Below, in pieces: positions 1 to 8,766 of a DNA stretch of 64,000 nt. The notes below the pieces were generated by a model. It was not told where the DNA came from and did no database searches. It was given only the letters and a program-made list of their open reading frames with translations. Source of the DNA: Brachybacterium huguangmaarense (GTDB lineage: Bacteria > Actinomycetota > Actinomycetes > Actinomycetales > Dermabacteraceae); assembly GCF_025725725.1 (NCBI RefSeq), contig NZ_CP107020.1, positions 2,852,001-2,916,000 of the forward strand. Direction: 5' to 3'. Position 1 is the first letter of the stretch; every line of letters starts with the position of its first letter. Made by a program: the position numbers and the translations under genes.

Positions 1-767
1 AGCGATGTGAAGCCGGCGTGCGCGAACGGCGACATGAGGCCGCGCATCAGGAAGGTCTGCCAGAACGCGGAGGTCTCCCCCGCCGCCTGCGACTGCGCGA
101 AGGCCTGCCCGAAGTACAGGATGTTCTCGGTGAAGGCGAAGCCGCCCGCGATGAGCACGGCGTACACCACCCCGTCGAGGGGACCGGAGATGTAGCGCCG
201 GCCAAACAGGAGGAGCACGAGCAGCCCGGCGGACTTCATCGACTCCTCGACGATCGGGGCCTGCACGACCGCGCCCAGGAACTGCGCGACATCGGCCTCG
301 GTGTCCTCGCCGATCAGGGTGAGCTCGACGACCGTGCCGATGACGAGCGCGAGAGCGACGGACATGGCCGCTCCCCAGCCGAAGGCGAACAGGAGCGTGC
401 TGCGGGGCTGGGGCGTGTAGCGGTCGAGCCACCACACGGCCGCCAGCACGATCGCGACGGGCACGAGCGCCGTCGTGAAGGCGACGAGCGCGGTGCCCGG
501 CCCGATCTTCACGGCGACGTAGACGGACACGCCCGCCGCGATGAGCGCGAGCAGGGCGAAGCCGCCGATCCAGGCGGCCCGGCGGACCCAGGGCCTCCGT
601 GCCCGCGCGGGCGCGGCCGGCCCCTCCCCCAGGCTGCCCGGGCCCCGCGGGTCGCTGCGGGCGACGTCGTACGCGTAGCGCCCCTCGTCACCCGGCACGG
701 GAGGCGGCGGCCCGCCCGCGGCGCGGTCGCGCCCGGGGGCCGGGGGGATCGGGGGCGCGCCGCTCAC
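1..767 (-). CDS. PrsW-family intramembrane metalloprotease (3' end outside window)
   Basis: The visible part covers about 255 residues; the C-terminus lies beyond position 1. The N-terminus is a Pro/Gly/Ala-rich cytoplasmic tail, followed from about residue 65 by hydrophobic helices. The PrsW signature EESMK (E-E-x-x-K) is present, and further on SPFAHAGFTS supplies the conserved histidine. PrsW proteins are membrane proteases that cleave anti-sigma factors or other membrane proteins in family precedent; the substrate here is unknown. The GTG start was chosen because it overlaps the stop of the upstream PI-phosphate synthase gene (GTGA), giving translational coupling within the thrS-HIT-pgsA operon. 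Family assignment is firm, the role is inferred. Confidence 0.85.
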   Translation of the reverse strand, partial: MSGAPPIPPAPGRDRAAGGPPPPVPGDEGRYAYDVARSDPRGPGSLGEGPAAPARARRPWVRRAAWIGGFALLALIAAGVSVYVAVKIGPGTALVAFTTALVPVAIVLAAVWWLDRYTPQPRSTLLFAFGWGAAMSVALALVIGTVVELTLIGEDTEADVAQFLGAVVQAPIVEESMKSAGLLVLLLFGRRYISGPLDGVVYAVLIAGGFAFTENILYFGQAFAQSQAAGETSAFWQTFLMRGLMSPFAHAGFTS

Positions 768-1402
768 GGCGAGACCTGCACGTCCGGGGCGGGCCGGCCC
801 TGGCGATGGACCTCGACCATGCGCTGACCCACGGTCCACGCGCTCCCGGCGACCAGGATCGCCATCGCGACGAGCATCGTCCACGGCCCTACGAGCCCGG
901 CCAGGAACGTGCCGATGAGGATCACGACGAACCGGTCGGCGCGTTCCATGAGACCGACGTCGGCGGTCATGCCGAGGGACTGCGCGCGCGCCTTGGCGTA
1001 GGACACGGCCGCGCCGAGCACGACCGCGGCGAGCGCGAGCACGCCGCACGCGATGGTGAGCGGGCCGCGATCGGCGACGGCGAGGTAGTGGACGGCCAGG
1101 GCGCCCAGCACGACCCCGTCGGCGATGCGGTCGAGGGTCGAGTCGAGGAAGGCGCCCCATGGGCTCGAGGTGCCCGTCATGCGTGCGACCAGGCCGTCGA
1201 GGCTGTCGGCGAGCACCACGAGCGTCAGCACGATCGGGCCGATCACGAGGTGGCCGGGGATCAGCAGCACGAGCGCGAGCACGCACGTGAGGATCGTGCC
1301 GGTCCAGGTGATGAGGTCGGGTGTGATGTGCCAGCGCACGAGCATGCGTGCGACGGGCGAGAACGCCGTGCCGACCGCGGGGCGGGCCTCGCGTCCGAGC
1401 AT
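764..1402 (-). CDS. pgsA: phosphatidylinositol phosphate synthase (CDP-alcohol phosphatidyltransferase)
   Basis: A 212-residue integral membrane enzyme. It carries the full CDP-alcohol phosphotransferase signature D-G-x2-A-R-x8-G-x3-D-x3-D (from DGLVAR to the last Asp of DSTLDR), near residues 70-95, with several hydrophobic helices. The order thrS, HIT protein, this gene matches the mycobacterial pgsA1 locus, where the enzyme makes PI-phosphate from CDP-diacylglycerol and inositol phosphate for PI, PIM and lipoglycan synthesis. The ATG start shares one base with the stop of the HIT gene (TGATG). Membership of the PIPS subgroup rests on gene context; another CDP-alcohol phosphotransferase is the alternative. 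Confidence 0.88.
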   Translation of the reverse strand: MLGREARPAVGTAFSPVARMLVRWHITPDLITWTGTILTCVLALVLLIPGHLVIGPIVLTLVVLADSLDGLVARMTGTSSPWGAFLDSTLDRIADGVVLGALAVHYLAVADRGPLTIACGVLALAAVVLGAAVSYAKARAQSLGMTADVGLMERADRFVVILIGTFLAGLVGPWTMLVAMAILVAGSAWTVGQRMVEVHRQGRPAPDVQVSP

Positions 1403-1995
1403 CAGGCCCCCCTCCCCTCGCCGCCGGGCTCCGGCCATGCTTCGGCGTACTGGCGGCGCGTGTCGGCCAGGAGGATCGGGAGGGCCTTGGTCCGCCCGAC
1501 GATCGGCAGGAAGTTCGCGTCGCCCTCCCAGCGGGGCACGACGTGCTGGTGCAGGTGGGCGGCGATCCCGGCGCCGGCCACCGCGCCCTGGTTCATGCCC
1601 AGGTTGAAGCCGGCGGGCCCGCTCACCTCGCGGATCACGCGCATCGCGGTGCGGGTCAGCTCGGCCACCTCGAGCACCTCGTCCTGCGTCAGCTCCGTGT
1701 AGTCGGCGACGTGGCGGTACGGGCACACGAGCAGGTGCCCGCTGTTGTAGGGGAACAGGTTGAGGATCACGAAGGCGGTGCTCCCGCGGTGGACGATGAG
1801 GGCGTCCTCGTCCGAGCGCTGCGGCCCGGCGCAGAAGGGGCACTGCTCGGCGTCCAAGGGATCGGCCGGCTTGCCCTCGCCCTGGATGTAGACCATCCGG
1901 TGCGGCGTCCACAGCCGCTCGAGGCCGTCGGGCTCTCCGGGGAAGTCGCCCGCCGCGTCGATCCGCACGTGCTCGTCGCTCCCGGGGGCGCTCAC
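1402..1995 (-). CDS. HIT-family nucleotide hydrolase/transferase
   Basis: A 197-residue HIT protein. The active-site triad HLHQH appears near residue 158 and a CPFC pair near residue 50, which in related HIT proteins binds zinc. Family members act on dinucleoside polyphosphates or AMP conjugates; the actinobacterial homologue between thrS and pgsA1 resembles Ap4A phosphorylases. The GTG start overlaps the thrS stop codon (GTGTGA), so translation is coupled to thrS. The N-terminal 25 residues are acidic and poorly conserved in style. The specific substrate cannot be read from sequence. Confidence 0.85.
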   Translation of the reverse strand: MSAPGSDEHVRIDAAGDFPGEPDGLERLWTPHRMVYIQGEGKPADPLDAEQCPFCAGPQRSDEDALIVHRGSTAFVILNLFPYNSGHLLVCPYRHVADYTELTQDEVLEVAELTRTAMRVIREVSGPAGFNLGMNQGAVAGAGIAAHLHQHVVPRWEGDANFLPIVGRTKALPILLADTRRQYAEAWPEPGGEGRGA

Positions 1996-3992
1996 ACCTG
2001 CGCCTTGTCCCGGATGGCCGCGACGATGCGCTCGACCGCCTCGTCGACGGGGATCCCGTTGTCCTGGCTGCCGTCGCGCATGCGGAAGGACACGGCGCCG
2101 ACCGCCTGGTCCTCGCCGCCCGCGATGAGCAGGTAGGGCACCTTCTCCTTGGTGCGGGTACGGATCTTCTTCTGCATGCGGTCGTCCGAGGCGTCGATCT
2201 CGACGCGCACGCCGCGGGCGCGCAGCTTCCCGGCGACCTCCTCGAGATACGGCACGTACTCGGCGGCGACGGGGATGCCGACCACCTGGACCGGGGCGAG
2301 CCAGACGGGGAACGCGCCGGCGTAGTGCTCGAGGAGCACGCCGAAGAAGCGCTCGATCGAGCCGAACAGGGCCCGATGGATCATGACCGGGCGCTGGCGC
2401 GAGCCGTCGGGGGCGGTGTACTCGAGCTCGAAGAGCTCGGGCTCGAAGAAGTCGAGCTGGATCGTGGAGAGTTGCCAGGTGCGCCCGATCGCGTCCTTGG
2501 CCTGCACCGAGATCTTGGGGCCGTAGAACGCGGCGCCGCCCGGGTCGGGGACGAGGGCGAGCCCGGAGGCGGTCGCGACCTCCTCGAGGGTGGCCGTCGC
2601 CTCCTCCCAGGTGGCGTCGTCGCCGACGGACTTCTCGGGATCGCGCGTGGACAGCTCGAGGTAGAAGTCGTCGAGGCCGTAGTCGCGCAGGAGGTCGAGC
2701 ACGAAGCCGAGCAGGCTCGCTAGCTCCTCCTTCATCTGCTCGCGGGTGGTGTAGATGTGCGCGTCGTCCTGGGTGAACCCGCGGGCCCGGGTGAGGCCGT
2801 GCACGACACCGGACTTCTCGTACCGGTAGACGCTGCCGAACTCGAACAGGCGCAGCGGCAGCTCGCGGTAGGAGCGGCCCCGGGAGCGGTAGACGAGGTT
2901 GTGCATCGGGCAGTTCATGGGCTTGAGGTAGTAGTCCTGGCCCTGCTTGGTGACGTTGCCCTCCGCGTCCGTCTCCTCGTCGATATGCATGGGCGGGTAC
3001 ATGCCGTCGGCGTACCACTCGAGGTGCTTCGAGGTCTCGAAGAGGTTCTTCTTGGTGATGTGCGGGGTGTTGACGAAGGAGTAGCCGGCCTCGACGTGGC
3101 GGCGACGCGAGTAGTCCTCCATCTCCATGCGGATCATCGCGCCCTTGGGATGGAACACCGGCAGACCGGAGCCGATCTCGTCGGGGAACGAGAACAGGTC
3201 GAGCTCGGCGCCGAGGCGGCGGTGGTCGCGGCGCTCGGCCTCGGCGATGCGCTCCTGGTAGGCACGCAGCTCGTCCTTGCTGGGCCAGGCGGTGCCGTAG
3301 ATGCGCTGGAGCATCGGATTCTTCTCGCTGCCCCGCCAGTAGGCGGCGGCCGAGCGCGTGAGCGCGAAGCCGTTGCCGATGAGCTTCGTGGTGGGCAGGT
3401 GGGGGCCCCGGCACAGGTCGGTCCAGACCACCTCGCCGCGGCGGTTGACGTTGTCGTACATGGTCAGGCCGCCCTCGCCGACCTCGACGTTCGCGCCCTC
3501 GGCGGCGTCCGAGGCGGTCGACTTGAGCCCGATCAGCTCGAGCTTGTAGGGCTCGTCGCGCTCCTCGGCGCGGGCGTCGTCGTCGCTGATCTCGCGGCGG
3601 ACGAAGCGCTGCCCCTCCTTGATGATCCGGTTCATCTCCTTCTCGAGCGCCTTGAGCGAGTCGGGGGTGAACGGCTCGGCGACGTCGAAGTCGTAGTAGA
3701 AGCCGTCGGTGATGGGCGGGCCGATGCCGAGCTTCGCGTCGGGGTTGACCTTCTGCACGGCCTGCGCGAGCACGTGGGCGGCGCTGTGGCGCAGGATCGA
3801 CAGGCCGTCGTCGCTGCCCAGCTCCACGCCCTCGACGATCTGTCCGGCCGCGAGCGGCGTCCCGAGGTCGCGCAGCTCTCCGTCGATGCGCAGGGCCACG
3901 ACGTCGGTGCGACCGGCGAAGACGTCCGTCCCGGTGCTGCCCTCCTCGATCTGCTGCTCGATGCCGTCGAGGGTGATGGCGTACTGGGCCAC
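1992..3992 (-). CDS. thrS: threonyl-tRNA synthetase
   Basis: The 666-residue protein has the full ThrRS layout: an N-terminal TGS domain (about 1-65), the editing domain with HSAAH near residue 70, and the class II catalytic core. In the core, KPMNCPMH and TQDDAHIY provide zinc ligands, SVYRYEKSG is motif 2 and [13 protein letters not shown] is motif 3, followed by the anticodon-binding domain. It charges tRNA-Thr in the cytosol. The GTG start has a good ribosome site (AAGGAG, five bases upstream). A TACCAT box about 50 bases upstream could be the -10 of the operon promoter. No T-box leader is visible. It leads the operon into HIT, pgsA and PrsW. Confidence 0.97.
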   Translation of the reverse strand: MAQYAITLDGIEQQIEEGSTGTDVFAGRTDVVALRIDGELRDLGTPLAAGQIVEGVELGSDDGLSILRHSAAHVLAQAVQKVNPDAKLGIGPPITDGFYYDFDVAEPFTPDSLKALEKEMNRIIKEGQRFVRREISDDDARAEERDEPYKLELIGLKSTASDAAEGANVEVGEGGLTMYDNVNRRGEVVWTDLCRGPHLPTTKLIGNGFALTRSAAAYWRGSEKNPMLQRIYGTAWPSKDELRAYQERIAEAERRDHRRLGAELDLFSFPDEIGSGLPVFHPKGAMIRMEMEDYSRRRHVEAGYSFVNTPHITKKNLFETSKHLEWYADGMYPPMHIDEETDAEGNVTKQGQDYYLKPMNCPMHNLVYRSRGRSYRELPLRLFEFGSVYRYEKSGVVHGLTRARGFTQDDAHIYTTREQMKEELASLLGFVLDLLRDYGLDDFYLELSTRDPEKSVGDDATWEEATATLEEVATASGLALVPDPGGAAFYGPKISVQAKDAIGRTWQLSTIQLDFFEPELFELEYTAPDGSRQRPVMIHRALFGSIERFFGVLLEHYAGAFPVWLAPVQVVGIPVAAEYVPYLEEVAGKLRARGVRVEIDASDDRMQKKIRTRTKEKVPYLLIAGGEDQAVGAVSFRMRDGSQDNGIPVDEAVERIVAAIRDKAQV

Positions 3993-4120
3993 GGGGTCTC
4001 CTTGGGTTCGGTGCGATCCGGCCTACCGTGCCGGCTCCGCGGACCATGGTAGTGCGGGCCCCGGGGCGTCACGACGCGACCGCCCGCGGCACGTCGACCG
4101 GGGAGGGCCGGGGCGCCCGA

Positions 4121-4260
4121 TCAGGAGGCGACCGCGCCGCAGCCCGTCGTCGCACCGGGATCGAGCCACGACCGTGCCCGCAGCGAGGCCCAGAGCCCGC
4201 GGAGACGCTCGGCCATGTCGATCGAGGGGGCGAGCAGCCATTGGACCTGGCCTTCGTCTG
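4121..4260 (-). pseudogene. 3' remnant of an unidentified gene
   Basis: On the minus strand about 45 codons read with typical local codon use and end at a TGA. The peptide contains QWLLAPSIDMAERLRGLW and ends WLDPGATTGCGAVAS. The reading frame stays open further upstream only as arginine-rich antisense of the methyltransferase-like gene, so the coding-like part appears to stop near 4255. I do not recognise the family. It looks like the C-terminus of a gene whose 5' part was lost in the event that also truncated the neighbouring methyltransferase. Chance coding resemblance in GC-rich DNA remains possible. Confidence 0.4.
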
Positions 4261-4263
4261 AGC

Positions 4264-4845
4264 GTGGGGCCCGGCGTGTTCGTGCCGCGCCAGCGCACCC
4301 TGCTGCTGGCGGACACGGCGATCGAGGCGCTCGCAGGCCGTGCAGATCCGGTCTTCGTCGAGGCCTTCGCGGGCGTCGCCCCCGTCGCGGCCGCCGTCTG
4401 CGCGGCCCTGCCGCACACCACGATCCACGTGACCGAGCGGGAGGAGGCCGCCCTCGCCCACGCGCGACGCAACCTCCCCGCCGAGGCCGGCGTCCATCGC
4501 GGCGACGTGCTCGACCCGCTGCCGAAGGCGCTCCGCGGGCGCGTCGACGTGATCGCGGCGGTCCCCCCGTACGTGCCGAGCGACGCGGCCGACCTCCTCC
4601 CCCGCGAGGCCCGTGACTTCGAGCCCGCACAGGCCCTGTTCGGCGGGGACGACGGCCTCGACCCGGCGCGAGCCCTCATCGCACGAGCGGGCCGCTGGCT
4701 CGCCCCCACCGGACGGCTCCTGCTCGAGCTGAACGAGGCGCAGCTCGACGCCGCGACGGCCGCGGCGCGCCTGGCCGGCTTCGACGCCCGCCTCCACGCC
4801 TCACCGGACGGCCAGACCGCCGTGCTCGAGCTCGCGCCTCGATGA
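4264..4845 (+). pseudogene. truncated HemK/PrmC-like methyltransferase
   Basis: From VGPGVFVPRQRT onward the frame matches the short actinobacterial 'protein N5-glutamine methyltransferase' family. The N-terminal substrate-recognition domain is missing: just upstream, a different frame reads GEQPLD, resembling the family's G-x-P-L-E, and the usual following segment is absent, suggesting a small deletion with a frame change. No ribosome site or -10 box precedes the first in-frame GTG. The SAM-binding loop is degenerate (AFAGVAPVAAAV instead of G-x-G) and the catalytic N-x-P-Y Asn is replaced (AVPPYVP). I read it as a decaying gene. If translated from 4264 it would give 193 residues. Confidence 0.6.
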
Positions 4846-4898
4846 ACGAGGGGCGCCGAGCCCGTCACGGTGCGGCCGGCCCGAGTGTCATGCGCGGA

Positions 4899-6182
4899 TC
4901 AGGCGTCGGCGGCCTCACGGAACGTCCGCTGGATCTCGTCCAGCCAGGCGCCCACCGAGCTGCGGGCCACGGCGGTGTCCGGGTAGCGGCAGCGCAGGTG
5001 GAGACCGGCGTCCTCGAGCACGAACCAGATCATGAGTCCGTTCGTGGGCACCGAGGCGGTGATGGCGCGCACGTCGGCCGTGGCGGGGAGGGACACGCTC
5101 ATGCGGCGCATGTCCATCCAGGAGAGCGCGAACATGCCGGCGGGCACGGGCATGCCGCCCCGGGGCGCGAAGATCGGCGCGAGCGGCACCGAGCCCAGCG
5201 TGAGGGCTCGTCGCACCGCGGCGGCCGCCTCGGCGGGGTCGGCGGCGGGCACGTCGAGCACGGCGTTGGTGATGAACCAGCCGCACGAGGAGAGCCATCT
5301 CTGCTCATGTCGGCTGTGAACAGGGAAGACAGCGCGCAGACGCTGTCCGCTGAGCTGCTCGGTGACCTGGGCGAGCAGCGCGAGGGCGAGCGCGGTGGTC
5401 CGCACCCCCTGCGCCGCCGCTGCCGCCGCGAGGCCCTCGGTACCGGCCGCGTCGAGCACGTCGCGCACCTCGACCGCATCCGGCACGGGCACGGACAGCT
5501 CCCCGAGAGGCAGCGGGAAGACCGGCATGGTCCCTCCGCCCTCGGCGAGCGCCCGCTCCCAGGCCTCGCGCACCTCGAGGGGCGCGGGCGGCGCCGAGGC
5601 CAGGAGGGCGCTGTGCTCGCCGAAGCTCGCCGCGCGCGGCAGGTCCTCCCCGGTCTCGAGAGCCTCGAGCAGGTCGTGGGCGAGGACCATCATCGACCAC
5701 ATGTCCACGTGGGCGTGGTCGGAGGCGATGACGACGACAGGGCGGCCGTCCTCGGCGGCGGCATCGGGCGTGATCCGGCACAGGCGGTGCGAGGGCGCGC
5801 CGAAGGGACGACAGGTCGCATCCAGCAGCTCCTGGACCGCCGCGTCCATGCTCGATCCCACGGGGTGCTCGTCCCAGTCGCGGCAGTCGACCTCGGCCTC
5901 ATGACAGGTCAGAGCCCCGTCGTCGCCGCGGGAGAACACCGTGCGCAGGTCCCCGTGCCGCGCGACGACGCGCCTCCACGCCCTCTCGAGGCTCTCGGGG
6001 GCGTGCTCGGGCACGCGCAGCGACAGGGCCAGCCAGGAGCCGGGCCGGTCCCCGGCTCCCACATGCCGGCCCTGGTCGAAGGAGACCGGCACGGGGGCGT
6101 CCGGGAGCGGGCGCAGGCGGAGGTCGAGGGAGTGCAGCGCGCCCGCGGGCAGCCCTGCGCTGACGATGCTGGCGAGGCGCAT
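4899..6182 (-). CDS. stand-alone condensation-domain/acyltransferase-like protein
   Basis: A 427-residue protein of the NRPS-condensation/PapA/WES acyltransferase fold. The catalytic H-x3-D signature is seen as SDHAHVDMWSM near residue 155, and a C-terminal half with GWFITNAVLDV and the FALSWMDMRR region matches the fold's second lobe. Such enzymes transfer acyl groups to alcohols or amines. There is no adenylation, carrier or polyketide gene nearby, so this is not part of an NRPS line; a lipid or small-molecule acyltransferase is more likely. The start lies eight bases after a TAGACT box (6191-6196, minus strand), suggesting a leaderless mRNA. It is divergent from the hydrolase at 6233. Confidence 0.7.
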   Translation of the reverse strand: MRLASIVSAGLPAGALHSLDLRLRPLPDAPVPVSFDQGRHVGAGDRPGSWLALSLRVPEHAPESLERAWRRVVARHGDLRTVFSRGDDGALTCHEAEVDCRDWDEHPVGSSMDAAVQELLDATCRPFGAPSHRLCRITPDAAAEDGRPVVVIASDHAHVDMWSMMVLAHDLLEALETGEDLPRAASFGEHSALLASAPPAPLEVREAWERALAEGGGTMPVFPLPLGELSVPVPDAVEVRDVLDAAGTEGLAAAAAAQGVRTTALALALLAQVTEQLSGQRLRAVFPVHSRHEQRWLSSCGWFITNAVLDVPAADPAEAAAAVRRALTLGSVPLAPIFAPRGGMPVPAGMFALSWMDMRRMSVSLPATADVRAITASVPTNGLMIWFVLEDAGLHLRCRYPDTAVARSSVGAWLDEIQRTFREAADA

Positions 6183-6232
6183 GGCGACGTAGTCTAGGGT
6201 CTCGCGATCCGATCGGCGGCCCGGGAGGTCAC

Positions 6233-7018
6233 ATGCCCACTCTGCCTGTGCGAGGTGTCGACCTCGCCCTCGACCTCTCGGCGGACTCCGGCCCGCTCGT
6301 GGTGCAGCTGCACGGCCTGCTCTCGAGCCGTGTGCGGGACGAGCAGATGGGGCTGGACCTGGGCAAGGTCCTGCACGGGCACCGGGTGCTGCGCTACGAC
6401 GCCCGGGGGCACGGGGAGTCGTCGGGCTCCTGGAACGAGCGCGACTACACCTGGAGCGCGCTCGCCGAGGACCTGCTCACCCTGCTGGACATCGTGGCGC
6501 CCGGGGAGAAGGTGCACGGCGTGGGGCCGTCGATGGGGACGGGCACGCTGCTGCATGCCGCGGCGCGGGACCCTGAGCGCTTCACGACGCTGACGCTCAT
6601 CACCCCGCCGACCGCGTGGGGGACACGTCCCGCCCAGGCGGCCGTGTACCGGGCGAACGCGGCGCTCGTCGAGAAGGCGGGCCTCGAGGCGTATCTCGAG
6701 CTCGGGGCCGACGGGCCGGTCCCGCCTGCGCTCATGGCCGCCCCCGCCACCTATCCCACGGTCGCCGCGGACCTGATGCCCACCGTGCTGCGCGGGGCCG
6801 CGATCTCGGATCTGCCGCCGAAGGACGTCGTGCGGGGCCTGGATGTGCCCGTGCTCATCCTCGCGTGGACCAAGGACTACGGGCACCCCCTCAAGACCGC
6901 GCGCACGCTGCACACCCTGATCGAGGACAGCCGCCTGGTGACCGCCCGCAACCCGTACGGCGTCGTCGCATGGCCCGGTCTCTTCGCCGAGCACATCACG
7001 ATGGACCGCGACGGCTGA
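6233..7018 (+). CDS. alpha/beta hydrolase
   Basis: A 261-residue alpha/beta-hydrolase. QLHGLLSS forms the oxyanion-hole strand near residue 27, DARGHGESSG follows, and the nucleophile elbow is GPSMGTG near residue 102. The later acid and histidine are less clear: TKDYGHP offers an Asp and AEHI near the C-terminus a His. It has no signal peptide, so it is probably cytosolic. The ATG has a GGGAGG ribosome site four bases upstream, unlike its divergent neighbour, which looks leaderless. The substrate is unknown; esterase, lactonase or haloperoxidase-like activity are all possible. Confidence 0.8.
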   Translation: MPTLPVRGVDLALDLSADSGPLVVQLHGLLSSRVRDEQMGLDLGKVLHGHRVLRYDARGHGESSGSWNERDYTWSALAEDLLTLLDIVAPGEKVHGVGPSMGTGTLLHAAARDPERFTTLTLITPPTAWGTRPAQAAVYRANAALVEKAGLEAYLELGADGPVPPALMAAPATYPTVAADLMPTVLRGAAISDLPPKDVVRGLDVPVLILAWTKDYGHPLKTARTLHTLIEDSRLVTARNPYGVVAWPGLFAEHITMDRDG

Positions 7019-7101
7019 GCGTGTGCTGCCGGCGGTCAGGAGGCTTGCAGCCGCGGCCGATCGACCACGTGCGACCCGAGCCGCACGTGCGCACCCAAGC
7101 C

Positions 7102-7188
7102 CCGGCATCGTGGTTCACGTTCCCGTCGGAATCCGGCATCGAGATGCACGTTCCCGTCGCACACGTCCCGCAGAGCGACGGAAACGTG
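7102..7188. repeat. direct repeat pair plus an inverted copy of its core
   Basis: Copies at 7102-7128 and 7133-7159 (period 31) share the left arm ccggcatcg and the right arm cacgttcccgtcg, with a variable five-base centre. The right arm recurs inverted, with one mismatch, at 7176-7188 (cgacggaaacgtg). The palindrome-like arrangement with conserved arms resembles a small intergenic repeat unit. Confidence 0.6.
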
Positions 7189-7509
7189 CCACTCGGCCGC
7201 GTGCCCTGCACGTCGCCCCGGCGCGGGGCGGAGGCTGCGGGCCACAGACGCGGACGGGCACCCCGGGTGCCCCGTCGATCGGGGCCTCGGCGGAACCACG
7301 GGGACGACCTCGAACACGTCGTAGGGACGAGGACGTGGACGCCCTGCGAACAGCCCGCACGTAGGGCATGCGCATGAACGCGCCGGCGCGCCGGTCCGGT
7401 GCTCACCGGGACAGGATGTGGGCGGAGACACGGTGACGCGTGGTACGTCACCGTCCGGCAGGTGAACGTGCGACGTAGCGTCCGAACCGCTCATCCTCGA
7501 CCGTGCTCT

Positions 7510-7563
7510 CCGGCACGGTGTCACGGATGCGGCGCTCACCGGCACGGCGTCACGGATGCGGCG
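7510..7563. repeat. 25-base tandem direct repeat
   Basis: The word ccggcacggYgtcacggatg followed by cggcg occurs at 7510-7534 and again at 7539-7563, a period of 29 with one difference. No coding role is apparent. Confidence 0.6.
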
Positions 7564-7660
7564 GGGCTTCCTGATCGGCGCCCCTCCCATCAGCAGGATC
7601 GAGAACAACCTCTGTGGACATCACACTGGGGCGCTCAGAGAAACGCTTCTGTGATGCGGA

Positions 7661-8095
7661 TCAGGATTCGCTGGCGAGTAGGTTCTCGACCTGTCGACCG
7701 TGGTCGATGGCGTGCTGAAAGAGATCGGCTATCACGTCGGTATCGGGGCATTCGCCGCCTTCGGCCCGTTTGCTGAGCATGGTGAGGGGAAACAGAGCTG
7801 CCTCAGCAGCGGCATTGATCACGAGACACGGCGCCGTGCCGTACTCGTCGGTCAGTTCAGCCCACGGATAGCCGGTGACCATGCTCAGTGCGTCACCGAA
7901 TACGACACCGAGGGCCTGCCAGCCGGATGTATCGTCCAGGTCGAGCTGTGAACCGACCGCGCAGACGACGTGGATCTTCGTGTTCCAGTCGGTCTCGAAC
8001 TGCTCTCTCTGCTTCGGGTTCGCTATCCAGCCTCGCACCCAGTCCCGGTGCGCAGCGATGGTCCCCGTCCATGCGTGGAGGGGTTGCAAAGTCAT
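7661..8095 (-). CDS. DUF3806-like protein
   Basis: A 144-residue cytosolic protein without signal peptide or membrane helix. The central part, WQALGVVFGDALS followed by WAELTDEYGTAPCLV, matches what I recall of the DUF3806 family, whose function is not known. The gene is visibly less GC-rich in its third positions than its neighbours, sits beside a tRNA cluster and near repeat-bearing intergenic DNA, and may have been acquired. The ATG lies six bases after a TAGCGT box (8102-8107, minus strand), a leaderless arrangement. Family call moderate; it could be another small uncharacterised family. Confidence 0.65.
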   Translation of the reverse strand: MTLQPLHAWTGTIAAHRDWVRGWIANPKQREQFETDWNTKIHVVCAVGSQLDLDDTSGWQALGVVFGDALSMVTGYPWAELTDEYGTAPCLVINAAAEAALFPLTMLSKRAEGGECPDTDVIADLFQHAIDHGRQVENLLASES

Positions 8096-8191
8096 ACGAT
8101 CACGCTAGCAAAGCCCGACAACGATCCGGCTGAGGGAATCCCGAGTACCGCGCAGGTACCGCGGTCGTCGTCCTTGACGCCTCAGAGACGC

Positions 8192-8219
8192 AAAAAAACC
8201 CTGAATGATCAGGGTTTTT
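8192..8219 (-). terminator. intrinsic terminator of the minus-strand tRNA set
   Basis: An A-run, the stem accctga/tcagggt and a T-run make a symmetric, probably bidirectional Rho-independent terminator just after the tRNA-Val gene. Confidence 0.85.
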
Positions 8220-8225
8220 CGTGAG

Positions 8226-8297
8226 TGGGCGATACTGGGATCGAACCAGTGACCTCTTCCGTGTCAGGGAAGCGCGCTACCGCTGCGCCAATCGCCC
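8226..8297 (-). tRNA. tRNA-Val (GAC)
   Basis: A 72-base cloverleaf with acceptor stem GGGCGAT/ATCGCCC, anticodon loop CTGACAC (GAC) and T-loop TTCGATC. It is base-for-base identical to the gene at 8959-9030 on the other strand. CCA is not encoded here. Confidence 0.95.
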
Positions 8298-8354
8298 TCA
8301 GAACGACGGCGCCCGCGACAGGCCGAAGAGGCCCACCGGGGCGCCGTGCGCTGG

Positions 8355-8427
8355 AGCGGACGACGGGACTCGAACCCGCGACCCTCACCTTGGCAAGGTG
8401 ATGCTCTACCAACTGAGCCACGTCCGC
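8355..8427 (-). tRNA. tRNA-Gly (GCC)
   Basis: A 73-base cloverleaf with acceptor GCGGACG/CGTCCGC and anticodon loop TTGCCAA (GCC). Identical to the plus-strand copy at 8767-8839. Confidence 0.95.
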
Positions 8428-8460
8428 ATGAGATCTCCCGAGCCGGAGCCGGGATCCTCG

Positions 8461-8532
8461 TGGGCGATACTGGGATCGAACCAGTGACCTCTTCCGTGTG
8501 AAGGAAGCGCGCTACCACTACGCCAATCGCCC
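8461..8532 (-). tRNA. tRNA-Val (CAC)
   Basis: A 72-base cloverleaf that differs from the Val-GAC genes mainly in the anticodon loop (TTCACAC, anticodon CAC) and the D-loop (GCGTAGTGG). It is the first gene of the minus-strand set. Confidence 0.93.
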
Positions 8533-8568
8533 GAAGGTGTGTGCCCCGCACTCGGCAGGACCTGAACG

Positions 8569-8574
8569 ACAGTA
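8569..8574 (-). promoter_or_regulatory. probable -10 box of the minus-strand tRNA set
   Basis: TACTGT lies about 37 bases upstream of tRNA-Val(CAC); no clear -35 is seen. The same hexamer precedes the plus-strand tRNA set. Confidence 0.5.
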
Positions 8575-8711
8575 CATGACGACCAGCGCTGTCGTCGCAT
8601 CGGGGCCGTGTGACCTGGACCATGGGCGTGGGAACGGCGCACCGCCCGCTCCCCTCCTGCGACCCCGCCGCGTCGGGTGCGGTGACCTGCGACACCCGCG
8701 CCCGGATCGGT

Positions 8712-8741
8712 TTGCGCCGCCGCACCGGCCCCGCGTACTGT
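8712..8741 (+). promoter_or_regulatory. promoter of the plus-strand tRNA set
   Basis: TTGCGC (8712-8717) and TACTGT (8736-8741) with 18 bases between, 25 bases before tRNA-Gly. Confidence 0.6.
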
Positions 8742-8766
8742 GTTCCCTCGTCGGCAGTGCCGACAT

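Larger units (their letters stand above)
7019..7660. other. intergenic region with short repeats, no supported gene
   Basis: About 640 bases with no convincing coding region: open frames have atypical codon use and no start signals. It contains two pairs of short direct repeats (listed separately) and several cacgtgcg-like words. It separates an alpha/beta hydrolase from a convergent DUF3806 gene, and could be a decayed gene or a small repeat element. Confidence 0.5.

Noticed and set aside
7036-7608. Open frame of 190 codons on the minus strand in the hydrolase-DUF3806 spacer
   Set aside because: No start signal, composition rich in Arg/Pro/Cys with no recognisable domain, and it runs through the short repeats.
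8533-8766. Possible small gene between the two tRNA sets
   Set aside because: Nothing beyond tRNA promoters is visible; open frames are short and arginine/proline-rich.
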